A DNA stretch of 64,000 bases from Longibacter sp051155795 (GTDB taxonomy: Bacteria > Bacteroidota > Rhodothermia > Rhodothermales > Salinibacteraceae). Position 1 is the stretch's first letter. Every line of letters starts with the position of its first letter. The stretch covers positions 11,918 to 75,917 of the forward strand of contig NZ_DAXETW010000011.1 in assembly GCF_051155795.1 (NCBI RefSeq), given 5' to 3'. Shown here piece by piece: positions 18,476-27,824 of the stretch. Under the pieces are notes generated by a model that ran no database searches, had not been told where the DNA came from, and worked only from the letters and a program-made list of their open reading frames with translations. The translations under genes were made by a program, and so were the position numbers.

Positions 18476-18815
18476 GCCCGGTAGCCGACCGATATTTGGC
18501 AGCAAGAACATGTATAACCGTTATTGTATTACAATCATCTATAATATTAAAACAAGCTAACACCGACAGATGCCCGGAATATAGCCGCTGATCACCTATT
18601 TCCTCGCGATACCCGACGTCTCTATGATACCCATACAGTCGAGGATTTTCTCACCGGCTAACGAGGGGTACTCGCGTTATTAGAAAACGAACATCCGCCC
18701 AATCCCGAGGGAGCAGGAGCGGAGCGCTCGCGCCCACGGTCCGCTGCTTGTATCTTTTCGAGCACGTGAGTAAACTATGTGTGCCTGCAGCATCATCCGT
18801 TATTGAACCCCACTC
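18476..18815. other. AT-rich intergenic region upstream of topoisomerase genes
   Basis: The 340 bases before the topoisomerase A gene include a markedly AT-rich stretch (about 18505-18560) in an otherwise GC-rich region, with a 13-base palindrome ATTGTATTACAAT at 18523-18535. No gene was recognised on either strand. It is the likely promoter region of the topoisomerase pair, and AT-rich DNA there could make transcription sensitive to supercoiling. Confidence 0.45.
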
Positions 18816-21185
18816 ATGGCAACTGAACACGACACAGCGAACGGCAGCGAACGCATCAAGAGCATCCCGCTCCACGAGACCGCCGAGAAGCGGTACCTGA
18901 ACTATGCACTCTCGGTGATTACGAGCCGGGCGCTGCCGGACATCCGCGACGGTCTCAAGCCTGTGCAGCGGCGGATCTTGTACGGCATGTATCAAAACCT
19001 TCGCCTGTACCCGGAGAAGCGGCACCGGAAAAGCGCTACAGTCGTCGGAGAGGTGATGGGGAAATACCATCCGCACGGCGACAGCGCCATCTACGATGCC
19101 ATGGTTCGGATGGCCCAGGACTTCTCGCTCCGAGCACCGCTGGTCGACGGGCACGGCAACTTCGGATCGCTCGACGGTGACAATCCCGCAGCGATGCGGT
19201 ATACGGAGGCGAAGCTCCGACCGCTGGCGATGGAAATGCTGGACGAGATCCGAAAGAAAACGGTCGATTTTCGGCCTACGTTCGACGGTACGTTGTTCGA
19301 GCCGGTCGTGCTTCCGTCCAAGGTTCCGAATCTGCTTGTCAACGGCGCAAGCGGCATCGCTGTCGGTATGGCAACGAACATCCCGCCGCACAACCTCGGC
19401 GAGGTGATCGACGCCTGCCTATACATGATCAAGTCGCCCAACGCACGTATCTCGACACTCGTCGAGAACTTCATCTCAGGCCCCGATTTTCCAACCGGTG
19501 GGCGCATTCTGAACACGCCGGAAGAGCTTCTCGACATCTACGAGACGGGTCGGGGTACCGTGGAGATGCGCGGAGCCTACGAAATGCAGGGCAAGACCCG
19601 GGCGATCATCACGTCGGTGCCCTACGGCGTCGACAAAAGCAAGATCGTGGAGGAGATCGCCGATCACATCGCGGACGAAAACGTGCCGCAGCTTTCGAAC
19701 ATCCGCGACGAATCCACTGACGACGTCCGGATCGTCCTGGAGCTGAAGCGAGGATCCGATGCCCAGGCGGCGCTGGCCTACCTGTTTAAGCACACGAAGC
19801 TCCAGCACCGCTTCCACGTGAACCTGACGTGCCTCGTACCAACGGAGAACGCAGAGGTCGGCGCTCCGCGGCAGGTCGACCTGTACGAGATCCTGCGCCA
19901 CTTCCTCGACTTCCGCATGGACGTGGTGACGCGACGTCTCGAGTACGAACTCGAGCAGCTCGAGAAGCGAATCCACCTGCTTGAGGGCTTCGAAATCATT
20001 TTCGACGCCCTGGACGAGGCGATCAAGCTGATCCGTTCGTCCAAGAACAAGAAGGACGCCGCGCAGCGCCTAATGCATCGCTTCGATCTGGACGACGATC
20101 AGACGGAAGCGATCCTCGAGACGAAGCTCTACAAGCTGTCCCAGATGGAGATCGACGCCATCCGCGAGGAACTGGACGAAAAGCGAGCGGAAGCGGAACG
20201 AATTCGTGGACTGCTTGGCGACGAGGACGCCCGATGGACGCTGATCCGGGACGAGCTTCGCGACGTGAAAGACGCCTTTGCAGACGAGCGCCGGTCGGAG
20301 ATCGCGGGGCCGGATGCGGCGATCGAGTACACGGAAGAAGACTATATTATCGACGAGGACGTCTTCGTCATGGTGACCCGCGACGGGTGGGTGAAACGAC
20401 AGGGTTCGTACACCGATATCGATAGTATTCGCGTCCGGGACGGTGACGAGGTGGGATGGGTCCTACCGGCTTCAACGCGAGCTACCGTTGGCTTCTTCAC
20501 CAACTTCGGCACCTGCTACACCACGCGGGTTGACGAAATCCCGAGCACGACGGGCTACGGCGATCCCGTACAGAAGCTGTTCGCATTTGAAGACAAGGAG
20601 CGCGTGGTTGGCGTGATCTCGTTCGACGATCGCGTTCTTCCGGGAGCCGTACCTCCAGATGTCGAGACGCAGGCGGACATGTTCACGAATGGCACCGCGG
20701 ACGAAGCGGATTACGACGGCGATCCGTACGTCGTGGCCATTACCAAGATGGGCCAGGCGATCCGCTTCACCATCGAAGGCTACACCGATCCGTCGACCCG
20801 AACCGGACGCATGTACGCCCGACTGGAGGATGGAGACCAGGTCGTTCGTGCCATGATCGCCCGGGGACATGAGAACGTCTGCCTTGCCTCTCACCAGGGA
20901 CGAGCCCTCATCTTCCCGGTGCACCAGATCAGCGTTTACAAAGGCGCTGCCAAGGGCGTGATCGCGATCCGACTGGACGACGGCGACCGGGTCCTCGGGT
21001 TCACCCTGAGTGACATGGCGCGAGAGGGTCTACGGGTCGAAACCAACAACGGCCGCGAAGAAACCATCCGGACGACGAAGTTCGACGTCACAAGCCGCGG
21101 GGCTAAAGGAGCATTGGTCATCAAGCGAGGGTATTTCGCGCAGGTGTTCATGGAGCCCGTCGAAGAATCGTTTCCCGATTCGTAA
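18816..21185 (+). CDS. parC: Type IIA DNA topoisomerase subunit A, ParC/GyrA family
   Basis: This 789-residue subunit cuts and rejoins both DNA strands. The active-site Tyr is Y129 (AAMRYTEAKL), and the quinolone region HPHGDSAIYDAMVRMAQ has the sensitive-type Ser90. The N-terminal winged helix, tower and coiled-coil region (about residues 365-490) and C-terminal beta-pinwheel (about 505-780) are all present. I cannot find the QRRGGKG-type GyrA box that defines gyrase in the pinwheel. The corresponding position reads VKRQGSYTDIDSI. This suggests a topoisomerase IV A subunit that decatenates rather than supercoils. Annotation as gyrA is a fair alternative, because non-proteobacterial ParC and GyrA are hard to separate. 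It is 70 bases upstream of its partner B subunit. Confidence 0.85.
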   Translation: MATEHDTANGSERIKSIPLHETAEKRYLNYALSVITSRALPDIRDGLKPVQRRILYGMYQNLRLYPEKRHRKSATVVGEVMGKYHPHGDSAIYDAMVRMAQDFSLRAPLVDGHGNFGSLDGDNPAAMRYTEAKLRPLAMEMLDEIRKKTVDFRPTFDGTLFEPVVLPSKVPNLLVNGASGIAVGMATNIPPHNLGEVIDACLYMIKSPNARISTLVENFISGPDFPTGGRILNTPEELLDIYETGRGTVEMRGAYEMQGKTRAIITSVPYGVDKSKIVEEIADHIADENVPQLSNIRDESTDDVRIVLELKRGSDAQAALAYLFKHTKLQHRFHVNLTCLVPTENAEVGAPRQVDLYEILRHFLDFRMDVVTRRLEYELEQLEKRIHLLEGFEIIFDALDEAIKLIRSSKNKKDAAQRLMHRFDLDDDQTEAILETKLYKLSQMEIDAIREELDEKRAEAERIRGLLGDEDARWTLIRDELRDVKDAFADERRSEIAGPDAAIEYTEEDYIIDEDVFVMVTRDGWVKRQGSYTDIDSIRVRDGDEVGWVLPASTRATVGFFTNFGTCYTTRVDEIPSTTGYGDPVQKLFAFEDKERVVGVISFDDRVLPGAVPPDVETQADMFTNGTADEADYDGDPYVVAITKMGQAIRFTIEGYTDPSTRTGRMYARLEDGDQVVRAMIARGHENVCLASHQGRALIFPVHQISVYKGAAKGVIAIRLDDGDRVLGFTLSDMAREGLRVETNNGREETIRTTKFDVTSRGAKGALVIKRGYFAQVFMEPVEESFPDS

Positions 21186-21255
21186 ACTCCGGACCGGGTC
21201 TCCCTCGGAAGCAGTTGCACCCCCCTTTGCATCCAGCCTTTTGTAGCACGAACGC

Positions 21256-23190
21256 ATGGCAGATACCACTACGTACACGGGAAAAGATATCCAGGTCCTC
21301 GAGGGCCTCGAACCGGTGCGAAAGCGGCCGGGCATGTACATCGGCGGGACCGGTGCCCCCGGTTTGCATCATCTTCTCTGGGAGATCGTGGACAACGCCG
21401 TCGACGAAGCGACGAACGGCTACGCGTCCCAGATCGATGTGCGATTGCACGCAGACGGTCGCAGCATCACGGTGAAGGATGATGGCCGCGGCATTCCTGT
21501 CGATATGCACCCCGACAAGGGCGTGCCGGCCCTCCAGGTGATTCTCACCACCCTTCACGCCGGGGGCAAATTCGATGGGTCCAACTACATCACTTCGGGC
21601 GGTCTGCACGGCGTTGGGGCATCGGTGGTGAACGCTCTCTCCGAGGAGATGGTCGCCACCGTTCGGCGTGATCAGAAGGAATACGAACAGCGTTTTCAGC
21701 GCGGGACGCCCGTGACCGAACTGGAGGTCACGAAGGACCGCACGCGGGGAACCGGCACGACCATTTTCTTCCGCCCGGATTCCGACATCTTCGAAACGGT
21801 CGACTTCAACGCACTGCAGATCCGCGAGACGCTTGAGGTCAAGACGTATCTCAATCGGGGTCTGAAGATCGTTTTTCACGACGACCAGGAAGGGGAGTCG
21901 TATGAATTTGTCCACGAAGGAGGCGTAGCGGAGTACCTCGAGCACATCGTGGAGAGCCTGCAGGTCCACCCGATCCACGAAGATATCTTTACGCTGGAGG
22001 AGGACGACCTGGAAGGCGAGGGTCGATTGGAGATTTCTCTGCAGTGGACCGATGCGCCAAAGGAGCAAATCCGAACGTTCGTCAACGGTATACCGACACA
22101 GGACGGTGGCACCCACGAGCAGGGGCTCCGGAGCGCAATCCGGAGCGTGATCCGGTCGTACATGGATACGCACGATCTCGTCCCGCACCGTCTCGACGTG
22201 ACGGCGGATGACACGCGGGAAGGTCTCGTTGCGATCGTGAATCTCTTCCACGTCGACCCGCAGTTCCAGGGCCAGACCAAAGATAAGCTCAACAACCCCA
22301 GTGTTCGGTCGCTGGTCTCGGGCACGCTACGCCGGGAACTGGAGCAGTATCTCAATGCCCATCCGTCGACCGGCGAAGCTATCGCGACGCGTGTCATTCA
22401 GGCCGCGAAGGCACGACGTGCCAGCCGCTCGGCTGCGAGTCGGGCACGGGGAACGAGTACGAAGCGCCGGCTCAATCTGCCGGGGAAGCTTGCCGACTGC
22501 TCGTCGTCGACACCGCAGGAATGCGAACTGTTCATCGTTGAGGGCGACTCCGCCGGTGGATCCGCGAAACAGGGACGCGATCGTGCCACCCAGGCGGTTC
22601 TGCCGCTGCGGGGTAAGGTGCTGAACGCCCACCAGGCAAACGCCAAACGCGTCAGCAACAATAACGAGCTGTCGAACATCGTACAGGCGCTCGGCTGTGG
22701 GCTCGGGGACGGGTTCGACCTGTCGGCTCTCCGGTATCATAAGATCATCCTGCTCATGGATGCCGACTCCGACGGTCACCACATCGCGACGCTGCTGCTG
22801 ACGTTTTTCTATAACTACATGCCCGCCCTGATCAACGGCGGATACGTGTACATTGCGCAGCCACCACTGTACCGGATTGACGCGGGAAGCGACACGTACT
22901 GGGCGCTCGACGATCCTGATAAGGAGCGCATTCTGGAGAACGCCCAGGCCGACGGCCGGAATCTGAAAATCGATATTCAACGATTTAAGGGTCTCGGCGA
23001 AATGATGCCGAAAACACTCAAAAAGACGACGCTCGACCCGGAGAAGCGGCGGCTACTACAGGTTTCGATCCCGGATGACAAGCGGCACGTGACACAGCAG
23101 ACGATGGACGACCTGATGGGGCGCGACACGTCCGCCCGGTTCGAGTTCATCATGAAGCACGCCGCCGAGGCAGACGAACTTGACGTGTAG
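21256..23190 (+). CDS. parE: Type IIA DNA topoisomerase subunit B, ParE/GyrB family
   Basis: This 644-residue ATPase subunit partners the upstream gene. The GHKL ATP site is intact (EIVDNAVDEA, DDGRGIPVD, GGLHGVGASVVNALS), as are the Toprim motifs EGDSAGGSAKQGRDR and DADSDGHHIATLL. The C-terminus has RFKGLGEMMPKTL and ends close after MGRDTSARFEFI, without any insert. The Arg in RFKGLGEM, the adjacency to the A gene and the missing GyrA box in the partner favour topoisomerase IV. GyrB remains possible. Co-transcription with subunit A is expected from the 70-base gap. A paired hairpin follows the stop. Confidence 0.87.
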   Translation: MADTTTYTGKDIQVLEGLEPVRKRPGMYIGGTGAPGLHHLLWEIVDNAVDEATNGYASQIDVRLHADGRSITVKDDGRGIPVDMHPDKGVPALQVILTTLHAGGKFDGSNYITSGGLHGVGASVVNALSEEMVATVRRDQKEYEQRFQRGTPVTELEVTKDRTRGTGTTIFFRPDSDIFETVDFNALQIRETLEVKTYLNRGLKIVFHDDQEGESYEFVHEGGVAEYLEHIVESLQVHPIHEDIFTLEEDDLEGEGRLEISLQWTDAPKEQIRTFVNGIPTQDGGTHEQGLRSAIRSVIRSYMDTHDLVPHRLDVTADDTREGLVAIVNLFHVDPQFQGQTKDKLNNPSVRSLVSGTLRRELEQYLNAHPSTGEAIATRVIQAAKARRASRSAASRARGTSTKRRLNLPGKLADCSSSTPQECELFIVEGDSAGGSAKQGRDRATQAVLPLRGKVLNAHQANAKRVSNNNELSNIVQALGCGLGDGFDLSALRYHKIILLMDADSDGHHIATLLLTFFYNYMPALINGGYVYIAQPPLYRIDAGSDTYWALDDPDKERILENAQADGRNLKIDIQRFKGLGEMMPKTLKKTTLDPEKRRLLQVSIPDDKRHVTQQTMDDLMGRDTSARFEFIMKHAAEADELDV

Positions 23191-23217
23191 CATCGAGCAT
23201 CGTACTCGGTCTTAGCC

Positions 23218-23244
23218 CGCAGTCGGGTGTTCTACCTGACTGCG
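23218..23244. terminator. Hairpin between convergent parE-like and EamA genes
   Basis: The arms at 23218-23228 and 23234-23244 pair over 11 positions with one G-U and a 5-base loop. The element lies between convergent genes and could terminate both. There is no strong T run on either side. Confidence 0.5.
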
Positions 23245-23303
23245 CTCCGGAGCACGACGATCCTGACTGCACGGCGGGCATCGCCGGCAAATCGGAAGCG
23301 TCG

Positions 23304-24182
23304 TCAATGCCGGTTGGCGGCGAACGTGCCGGATATTACCAGCAGGCCGCCGGCCACGCTCCACCCGTCGATCGATTCGCCGAATACGAGCAGGCCCCAC
23401 ACGGCGGCAAATACGATCTGCAGGTACGTGACGGTCATCGCGCGGCCGGCTTTGACCGCGTGGAGGCCTTTTGTGATGCAGACCTGTGCGATCTGTGCAC
23501 ACCCGCCCACCCCGACGATCAGGATCAGCCACTCCCACGGGGACGGCCATTGCAGGTCGGTGAAGGCAGCCGTCGGTGCAGAACCGATGGTCGCCACGAG
23601 CGGGAAGTAGAACACGATCACGAGCGGGTGTTCGCTCGTCCGAAGACGGCGGACGATAACGTACGCCGTGGCCGCACAGATCGCACCCAGCAGGGCGACG
23701 CCGACGTATAGTGGGGCCAACCCGGCCACACCGCTCCCGAAGACGAAGGAGGGCTTGGCGATCATTACAACGCCGATCAGGCTCGCAGCAGCGCCACCGA
23801 TTTCCATGGCGGAGAGCGATTCATTCAGCGCCACTGCAGCGATGATAGCCACAAACACGGGGTTCGTGTAGTGAATAACGGTCGCGTCTGCTAGTGGGAG
23901 CTTTGTCAGCGCGTAAAAGAAACAGGTCAGTGCAGCAAACCCGAAGAGGCCGCGTAGCCAGAGAAGCTTCTTGTTGCGCCCAAATACCTGGTCGATCCCG
24001 GACCAGCGAATAAGGAGATAGCTGTAGATCAGGGTGACGACAGCACGAACCCAGACGATCTGCTGGCTGGGAAGTCGTTCGCCCGCCAGCTTCACGCACA
24101 CGGACATCACGCTCCAGAAAAACGCCGCCCCGACGAGGTAGGCGATGCCGGAAAGGGACGAACCGTCGGACGACTCGGACAT
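23304..24182 (-). CDS. EamA-family (DMT superfamily) membrane permease
   Basis: This 292-residue protein shows ten hydrophobic segments arranged as two EamA repeats of five. The second repeat starts at about residue 155 after the short loop containing PSFVFGSGVAG. Motifs such as ALTKLPLADATVIHYTNPVF in the first repeat and GGLLVISGTF near the C-terminus are typical. Members export amino acids, metabolites or drugs, and the substrate cannot be read from sequence. It is a single minus-strand gene convergent with the topoisomerase pair. Confidence 0.9.
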   Translation of the reverse strand: MSESSDGSSLSGIAYLVGAAFFWSVMSVCVKLAGERLPSQQIVWVRAVVTLIYSYLLIRWSGIDQVFGRNKKLLWLRGLFGFAALTCFFYALTKLPLADATVIHYTNPVFVAIIAAVALNESLSAMEIGGAAASLIGVVMIAKPSFVFGSGVAGLAPLYVGVALLGAICAATAYVIVRRLRTSEHPLVIVFYFPLVATIGSAPTAAFTDLQWPSPWEWLILIVGVGGCAQIAQVCITKGLHAVKAGRAMTVTYLQIVFAAVWGLLVFGESIDGWSVAGGLLVISGTFAANRH

Positions 24183-24295
24183 GCGGGGAGGCGATCGGAA
24201 AAGCCAATGCGTACGTCTAAAGTCCCGATTCCGGAAGGGGTTCGCCCGGTCCTCGCTGCGCTTACTGAAATCACGCCGTCTGCATGTCGGGATCT

Positions 24296-24311
24296 CACCG
24301 TAAAGACGGTG
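24296..24311 (-). terminator. Small hairpin downstream of the P-type ATPase gene
   Basis: CACCGT (24296-24301) and ACGGTG (24306-24311) form a 6-base stem with a 4-base loop, 26 bases past the ATPase stop. No T run follows on the minus strand, so this is a weak call. Confidence 0.3.
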
Positions 24312-24336
24312 GGAAATGGACGGTCATTGTATAAAA

Positions 24337-27075
24337 CTACGGTCTTTTCGAAAATAACCCTTTGACGGCAGGCAAGATGAATGGGCTCAGGCTTCCCACA
24401 CCTACAATAATCCATCCTGCCCATGTCGGTGGCGACAGGGAGAGCACCTGCGCGATTGGCGGGATGAAAACGGCACCTGCCAGAAGGAAGACACAGAGGA
24501 CGAGAGCCATCCAGATGTAGGGGTTGTGCGTCACGGCATTCTTGAAGAACGCGCTGCCTGCCGGTCGCATGTTGAATACGTGGGTGAGCTGGGAAAGAGC
24601 CAGCGTCAGGAAGCTGACCGTTACCGCCTCCGACGGACTGTAGTCCATGGAGCACATTGCGATCAAAAATGAGGCGATGACCGCGACACTCATCACGCCG
24701 CTGTAGGATACAATCTCTTTCCAGTCTTTCTGTCTCAGGATCGGTTCGTCCGCGGGACGGGGAGGGCGCGAAAGAGCATTTTCGTCGGCATCGGTCATAC
24801 CCAGGGCGAGCGCTGGAAAAACGTCCGTTACCAGGTTGAGGAAGAGAATCTGAAGGGGAAGGATGGGCAGAGGCAAGCCGGAGAAAGCCGCTCCCCCCAC
24901 GACCATGACCTCCGCCACGTTGCAGGAGAGAAGATAGCGGACGAAGGCCCGTATATTTCCAAAAATCGTCCGCCCTTCTTCAACAGCCACAAGAATCGTC
25001 GCGAACGCATCGTCCTGTAAAACGACGTCCGCGGCGTCCTGAGCCACCTGCGTCCCGCGCTGACCCATCGCCACACCGATGTCCGCGCGCTGAAGCGCGG
25101 GGGCGTCGTTTACCCCATCGCCCGTCATGGCGACCACGTAACCCTGATCCTGAAACGCATCGATCAGATCAAGTTTTTGCCGGGGGGAAACCCGCGCGTA
25201 AATCGACACGCCGTTTTCGACGTGCGGTTTAAAGGCGCTACCGTCTACGACCTCCGCCGCTTCATCATCCACGAGTCCAACGGCCAGAGCCACCGATCGG
25301 GCCGTTGCAGCCTGATCTCCGGTCACCATGACGACTCGAATGCCGGCCGATCGGCACGTTTCAACAACGTCGCGCACGTCCGACCGGGGAGGGTCCAGAA
25401 ATCCTATGAGGCCCAGAAGCGTCAGATTGTCAAACGGTGCACCGGTCGACGGTTCTCCGTCATCCTGACGCGTTGCCAGCGCGAGAACGCGGAGCCCGTC
25501 GCGCCCCAGTTCTTCGTTCATCGCCGCCCACTCGGCCCGGCGGTCCGCCTCAAGATCGGTGCGTTCGACGTTCGGGTCCGGGTCGTCGGAGGGCTGTCCG
25601 TTCGTCGACACCGCGGCGAGCGATTCTGCAGCCACCACGCCGGTATGCGTGGATCCTTCGAGAACGGCCTCCGGCGCCCCCTTCACTATAACGCGCGTCC
25701 GGTCGGCGACCCGGTGCATCGTTGCCATCTGCCTCGTCTCTCGACTGAAGGCGACGCGGTTCACTTCGGGCATCGCGCGCCGGAGGTCCGCTATTTCCAC
25801 ACCGGCCTCCTGTGCGAACAGGAGGAGGGCGATTTCCATGGGATCGCCCGTGCCGCGTCCGTTCTCCTCGGAGAGCGTCGCGGAGGTGCAGAGCGCCGCC
25901 AGCGCCATCGGGTCCGCAATCGCCGAAGGCTCGGATCGCGGATCGACGGGCTCCGCGGGGGAGCCATCATTGGTCGCCGGCACCCACCGGACGACGCGCA
26001 TCTCGTTCTCCGTCAGCGTTCCGGTTTTGTCGGTACAGATGACGCCGGTGGCGCCGAGCGTCTCAACCGATGAGAGCCGTCGGACGAGCGCATTGCGCCG
26101 GGCCATCCGGCGGAGCCCCCGGGCAAGCGCAATGGTCGCGACTACGGGCAATCCTTCCGGAATGGCCGCCACCGCGAGAGCAATCGCCGTTTCGAGCATT
26201 AACTGCACATCTTTGCCGGAAAACACGCCTGCCGCCCCGACGGCAACTGTGATTACCAGAACGACGCGCAGAAGGCTCTTCCCGAGCCGATCCAGGCGTT
26301 CCTCCAGCGGGGTTCGTTCCGCCGTGTCCGTGGCCACCATGTCGGATATTTCGCCGACTTCCGTTTCCACCCCCGTCGCGACGACGACCCCTGTTGCGGA
26401 GCCGGTGGCGACGGAGGTACCCTTGTACGCCATGGACGGACGCTCCGCAAGCACGGCCGCCGGATCCACCGGCTCAGGCGCCTTCTGGACTGGCGCCGAC
26501 TCGCCCGTGAGCGCTGATTCGTTAATCTGTAGCTGAGCGGCCGTCAACAGCCGGAGGTCAGCGGGAACGAGATCGCCCTCCTCCAGGCGCACGATGTCTC
26601 CGGGGACCAGGTCGTCCGCCGGAATCTCGCGGCTCTCGCCGTTGCGAACGACCACGCAGATGATGTTGTCCATCTCGCGAAGGGCCTCCATCGATCGGAC
26701 GGCTCGCCATTCCATCGCCGCTCCGATGGCCGTATTTAGCACCAGGACAATCCCGATGGCCCCGGCCTCCACGACGTCCCCCATAGCGAACGCGACAACG
26801 GCCGCTGCCGCGAGGAGGAGGACCACCAGGCTTCGGAGCTGTCGGATGATGATGGCTGTCAGTCGAACCGGCTCCGGCTCTTCCATGCGATTCCACCCGA
26901 ACAACTCCCGGCGCCGGTCAACCTCCGCGTCCGTCAGACCGGACACCGACGATCCTAGTTCGTCGCGGACCTCGTCCGGCGATTGGGCCCAGGGTGCCTC
27001 GAGGGCGGGCCGGTTCCTCAACTCGGACATCTCATCGGTCGGAAATGAGGGGCCGGACGGTCCAGGTTTTGCCAT
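24337..27075 (-). CDS. Cation-transporting P-type ATPase, probably Ca2+ (type IIA)
   Basis: This pump of about 912 residues has the phosphorylation motif DKTGTLTENEM (Asp near residue 347), the TGES actuator loop (LTGESAPVQ) and the hinge GDGVNDAPAL. Membrane residues that bind Ca2+ in SERCA appear conserved: PEGLP in helix 4, NVAEV in helix 5, and NLVTDVFP in helix 6. Calcium export is therefore the best guess. Other cations are possible. An in-frame GTG at 27105 would add ten residues. The ATG at 27075 gives the normal N-terminus. A textbook Shine-Dalgarno followed by an ATG-TAG start-stop lies just upstream (27090-27109), which is odd in this window. Confidence 0.92.
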   Translation of the reverse strand: MAKPGPSGPSFPTDEMSELRNRPALEAPWAQSPDEVRDELGSSVSGLTDAEVDRRRELFGWNRMEEPEPVRLTAIIIRQLRSLVVLLLAAAAVVAFAMGDVVEAGAIGIVLVLNTAIGAAMEWRAVRSMEALREMDNIICVVVRNGESREIPADDLVPGDIVRLEEGDLVPADLRLLTAAQLQINESALTGESAPVQKAPEPVDPAAVLAERPSMAYKGTSVATGSATGVVVATGVETEVGEISDMVATDTAERTPLEERLDRLGKSLLRVVLVITVAVGAAGVFSGKDVQLMLETAIALAVAAIPEGLPVVATIALARGLRRMARRNALVRRLSSVETLGATGVICTDKTGTLTENEMRVVRWVPATNDGSPAEPVDPRSEPSAIADPMALAALCTSATLSEENGRGTGDPMEIALLLFAQEAGVEIADLRRAMPEVNRVAFSRETRQMATMHRVADRTRVIVKGAPEAVLEGSTHTGVVAAESLAAVSTNGQPSDDPDPNVERTDLEADRRAEWAAMNEELGRDGLRVLALATRQDDGEPSTGAPFDNLTLLGLIGFLDPPRSDVRDVVETCRSAGIRVVMVTGDQAATARSVALAVGLVDDEAAEVVDGSAFKPHVENGVSIYARVSPRQKLDLIDAFQDQGYVVAMTGDGVNDAPALQRADIGVAMGQRGTQVAQDAADVVLQDDAFATILVAVEEGRTIFGNIRAFVRYLLSCNVAEVMVVGGAAFSGLPLPILPLQILFLNLVTDVFPALALGMTDADENALSRPPRPADEPILRQKDWKEIVSYSGVMSVAVIASFLIAMCSMDYSPSEAVTVSFLTLALSQLTHVFNMRPAGSAFFKNAVTHNPYIWMALVLCVFLLAGAVFIPPIAQVLSLSPPTWAGWIIVGVGSLSPFILPAVKGLFSKRP

Positions 27076-27089
27076 AGCAGTTCGGGACT

Positions 27090-27109
27090 CTACATCGGGG
27101 ATCACCTCC
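27090..27109 (-). promoter_or_regulatory. Strong Shine-Dalgarno followed by a start-stop pair
   Basis: On the minus strand GGAGGTGAT (27109-27101) is a perfect anti-SD complement. Nine bases after its GGAGG core comes ATG (27095-27093), followed immediately by TAG (27092-27090). The ATPase ATG is 15 bases further on, in another frame. It may load ribosomes for the ATPase or hold them, or the match may be chance. Confidence 0.4.
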
Positions 27110-27555
27110 GAATATGCGGCTTCTCACCCGAAGCCGGTACCCCGGCAACGATGATCCTCAGGCCCGAGAATCGCGCACGCCGTTGACGGTAAATCCACCA
27201 CACGAATCACTATGTCGCCTTCGGCGCACCGGCTATTGATCTTCCCGGGAGTCGTGCGTACTCTTGATCCGGTTGTTCTTTCCGGACTTGCGAAGCAGGC
27301 GGTCGCCACCCGGCGGCATCCTGCGAAGAAATATACGACGTGGACGTTGCGCTGACACGCTCCATCTATAATGACAGAGCGGGATGATGCACAGCATACC
27401 CGGTCGGAGCAGTGTGTTTTCGGTGAACGGCTTGCGGAAACCTACATAGAGCCCGTTACTATAAATCCTGCAACGGCTAACGACAGCGACGAACCGATCG
27501 CTCTCGACCCTCGGGCCGCCTCACCGGTCCCGTGTACGCCGGCAGGAAATTCCAT
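27110..27555. other. Intergenic region between the P-type ATPase and tRNA-Pro
   Basis: About 450 bases between divergent units. Open frames here overlap the tRNA or lack protein character. The ATPase and tRNA promoters should lie within it. No repeat or RNA structure beyond those listed was recognised. Confidence 0.4.
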
Positions 27556-27633
27556 CGGGACATGGCGCAGCCCGGTTAGCGCGCCGCTCTGGGGGAGCGG
27601 AGGTCCCCGGTTCAAATCCGGGTGTCCCGACCA
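27556..27633 (+). tRNA. tRNA-Pro (anticodon GGG)
   Basis: The sequence folds as a complete cloverleaf with CCA encoded. The acceptor stem CGGGACA pairs with TGTCCCG, with the C1-G72 pair that marks bacterial tRNA-Pro. The anticodon stem CCGCT/AGCGG encloses the loop CTGGGGG with anticodon GGG. The T arm is CCCGG-TTCAAAT-CCGGG, and A73 precedes CCA. It reads codons CCC and CCU. Confidence 0.96.
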
Positions 27634-27824
27634 TAGCAGCCGGTTTTCGGTTGCCACCGACACTTGACCCGTCTGTCAACAACCGTCAGACGCCTGACTT
27701 CCACGCCGTTTCTGGCTCTCCGCCGGGGACGGCGTTTTTTGATTCATCCCCGCGTCGCTCGCGCGTCCGCTCCGCCGACCCCGTACGGCCTCCGGATTTC
27801 TTTGACCACGACTAGTTGACGTCT

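Noticed and set aside
13086..18526. Shared near-identical 15-mer GTATA(T/A)CCGTTATTG at 13086 and 18512
   Set aside because: With one mismatch allowed, many such pairs are expected by chance in 64 kb, and the positions relative to genes differ.
21148..22251. 367-residue minus-strand frame opposite the topoisomerase B gene
   Set aside because: Entirely antisense to ParE/GyrB with all ATPase motifs intact on the plus strand.
27371..27667. Open frames on both strands around 27.4-27.7 kb
   Set aside because: They run through the tRNA-Pro gene and have no protein character.
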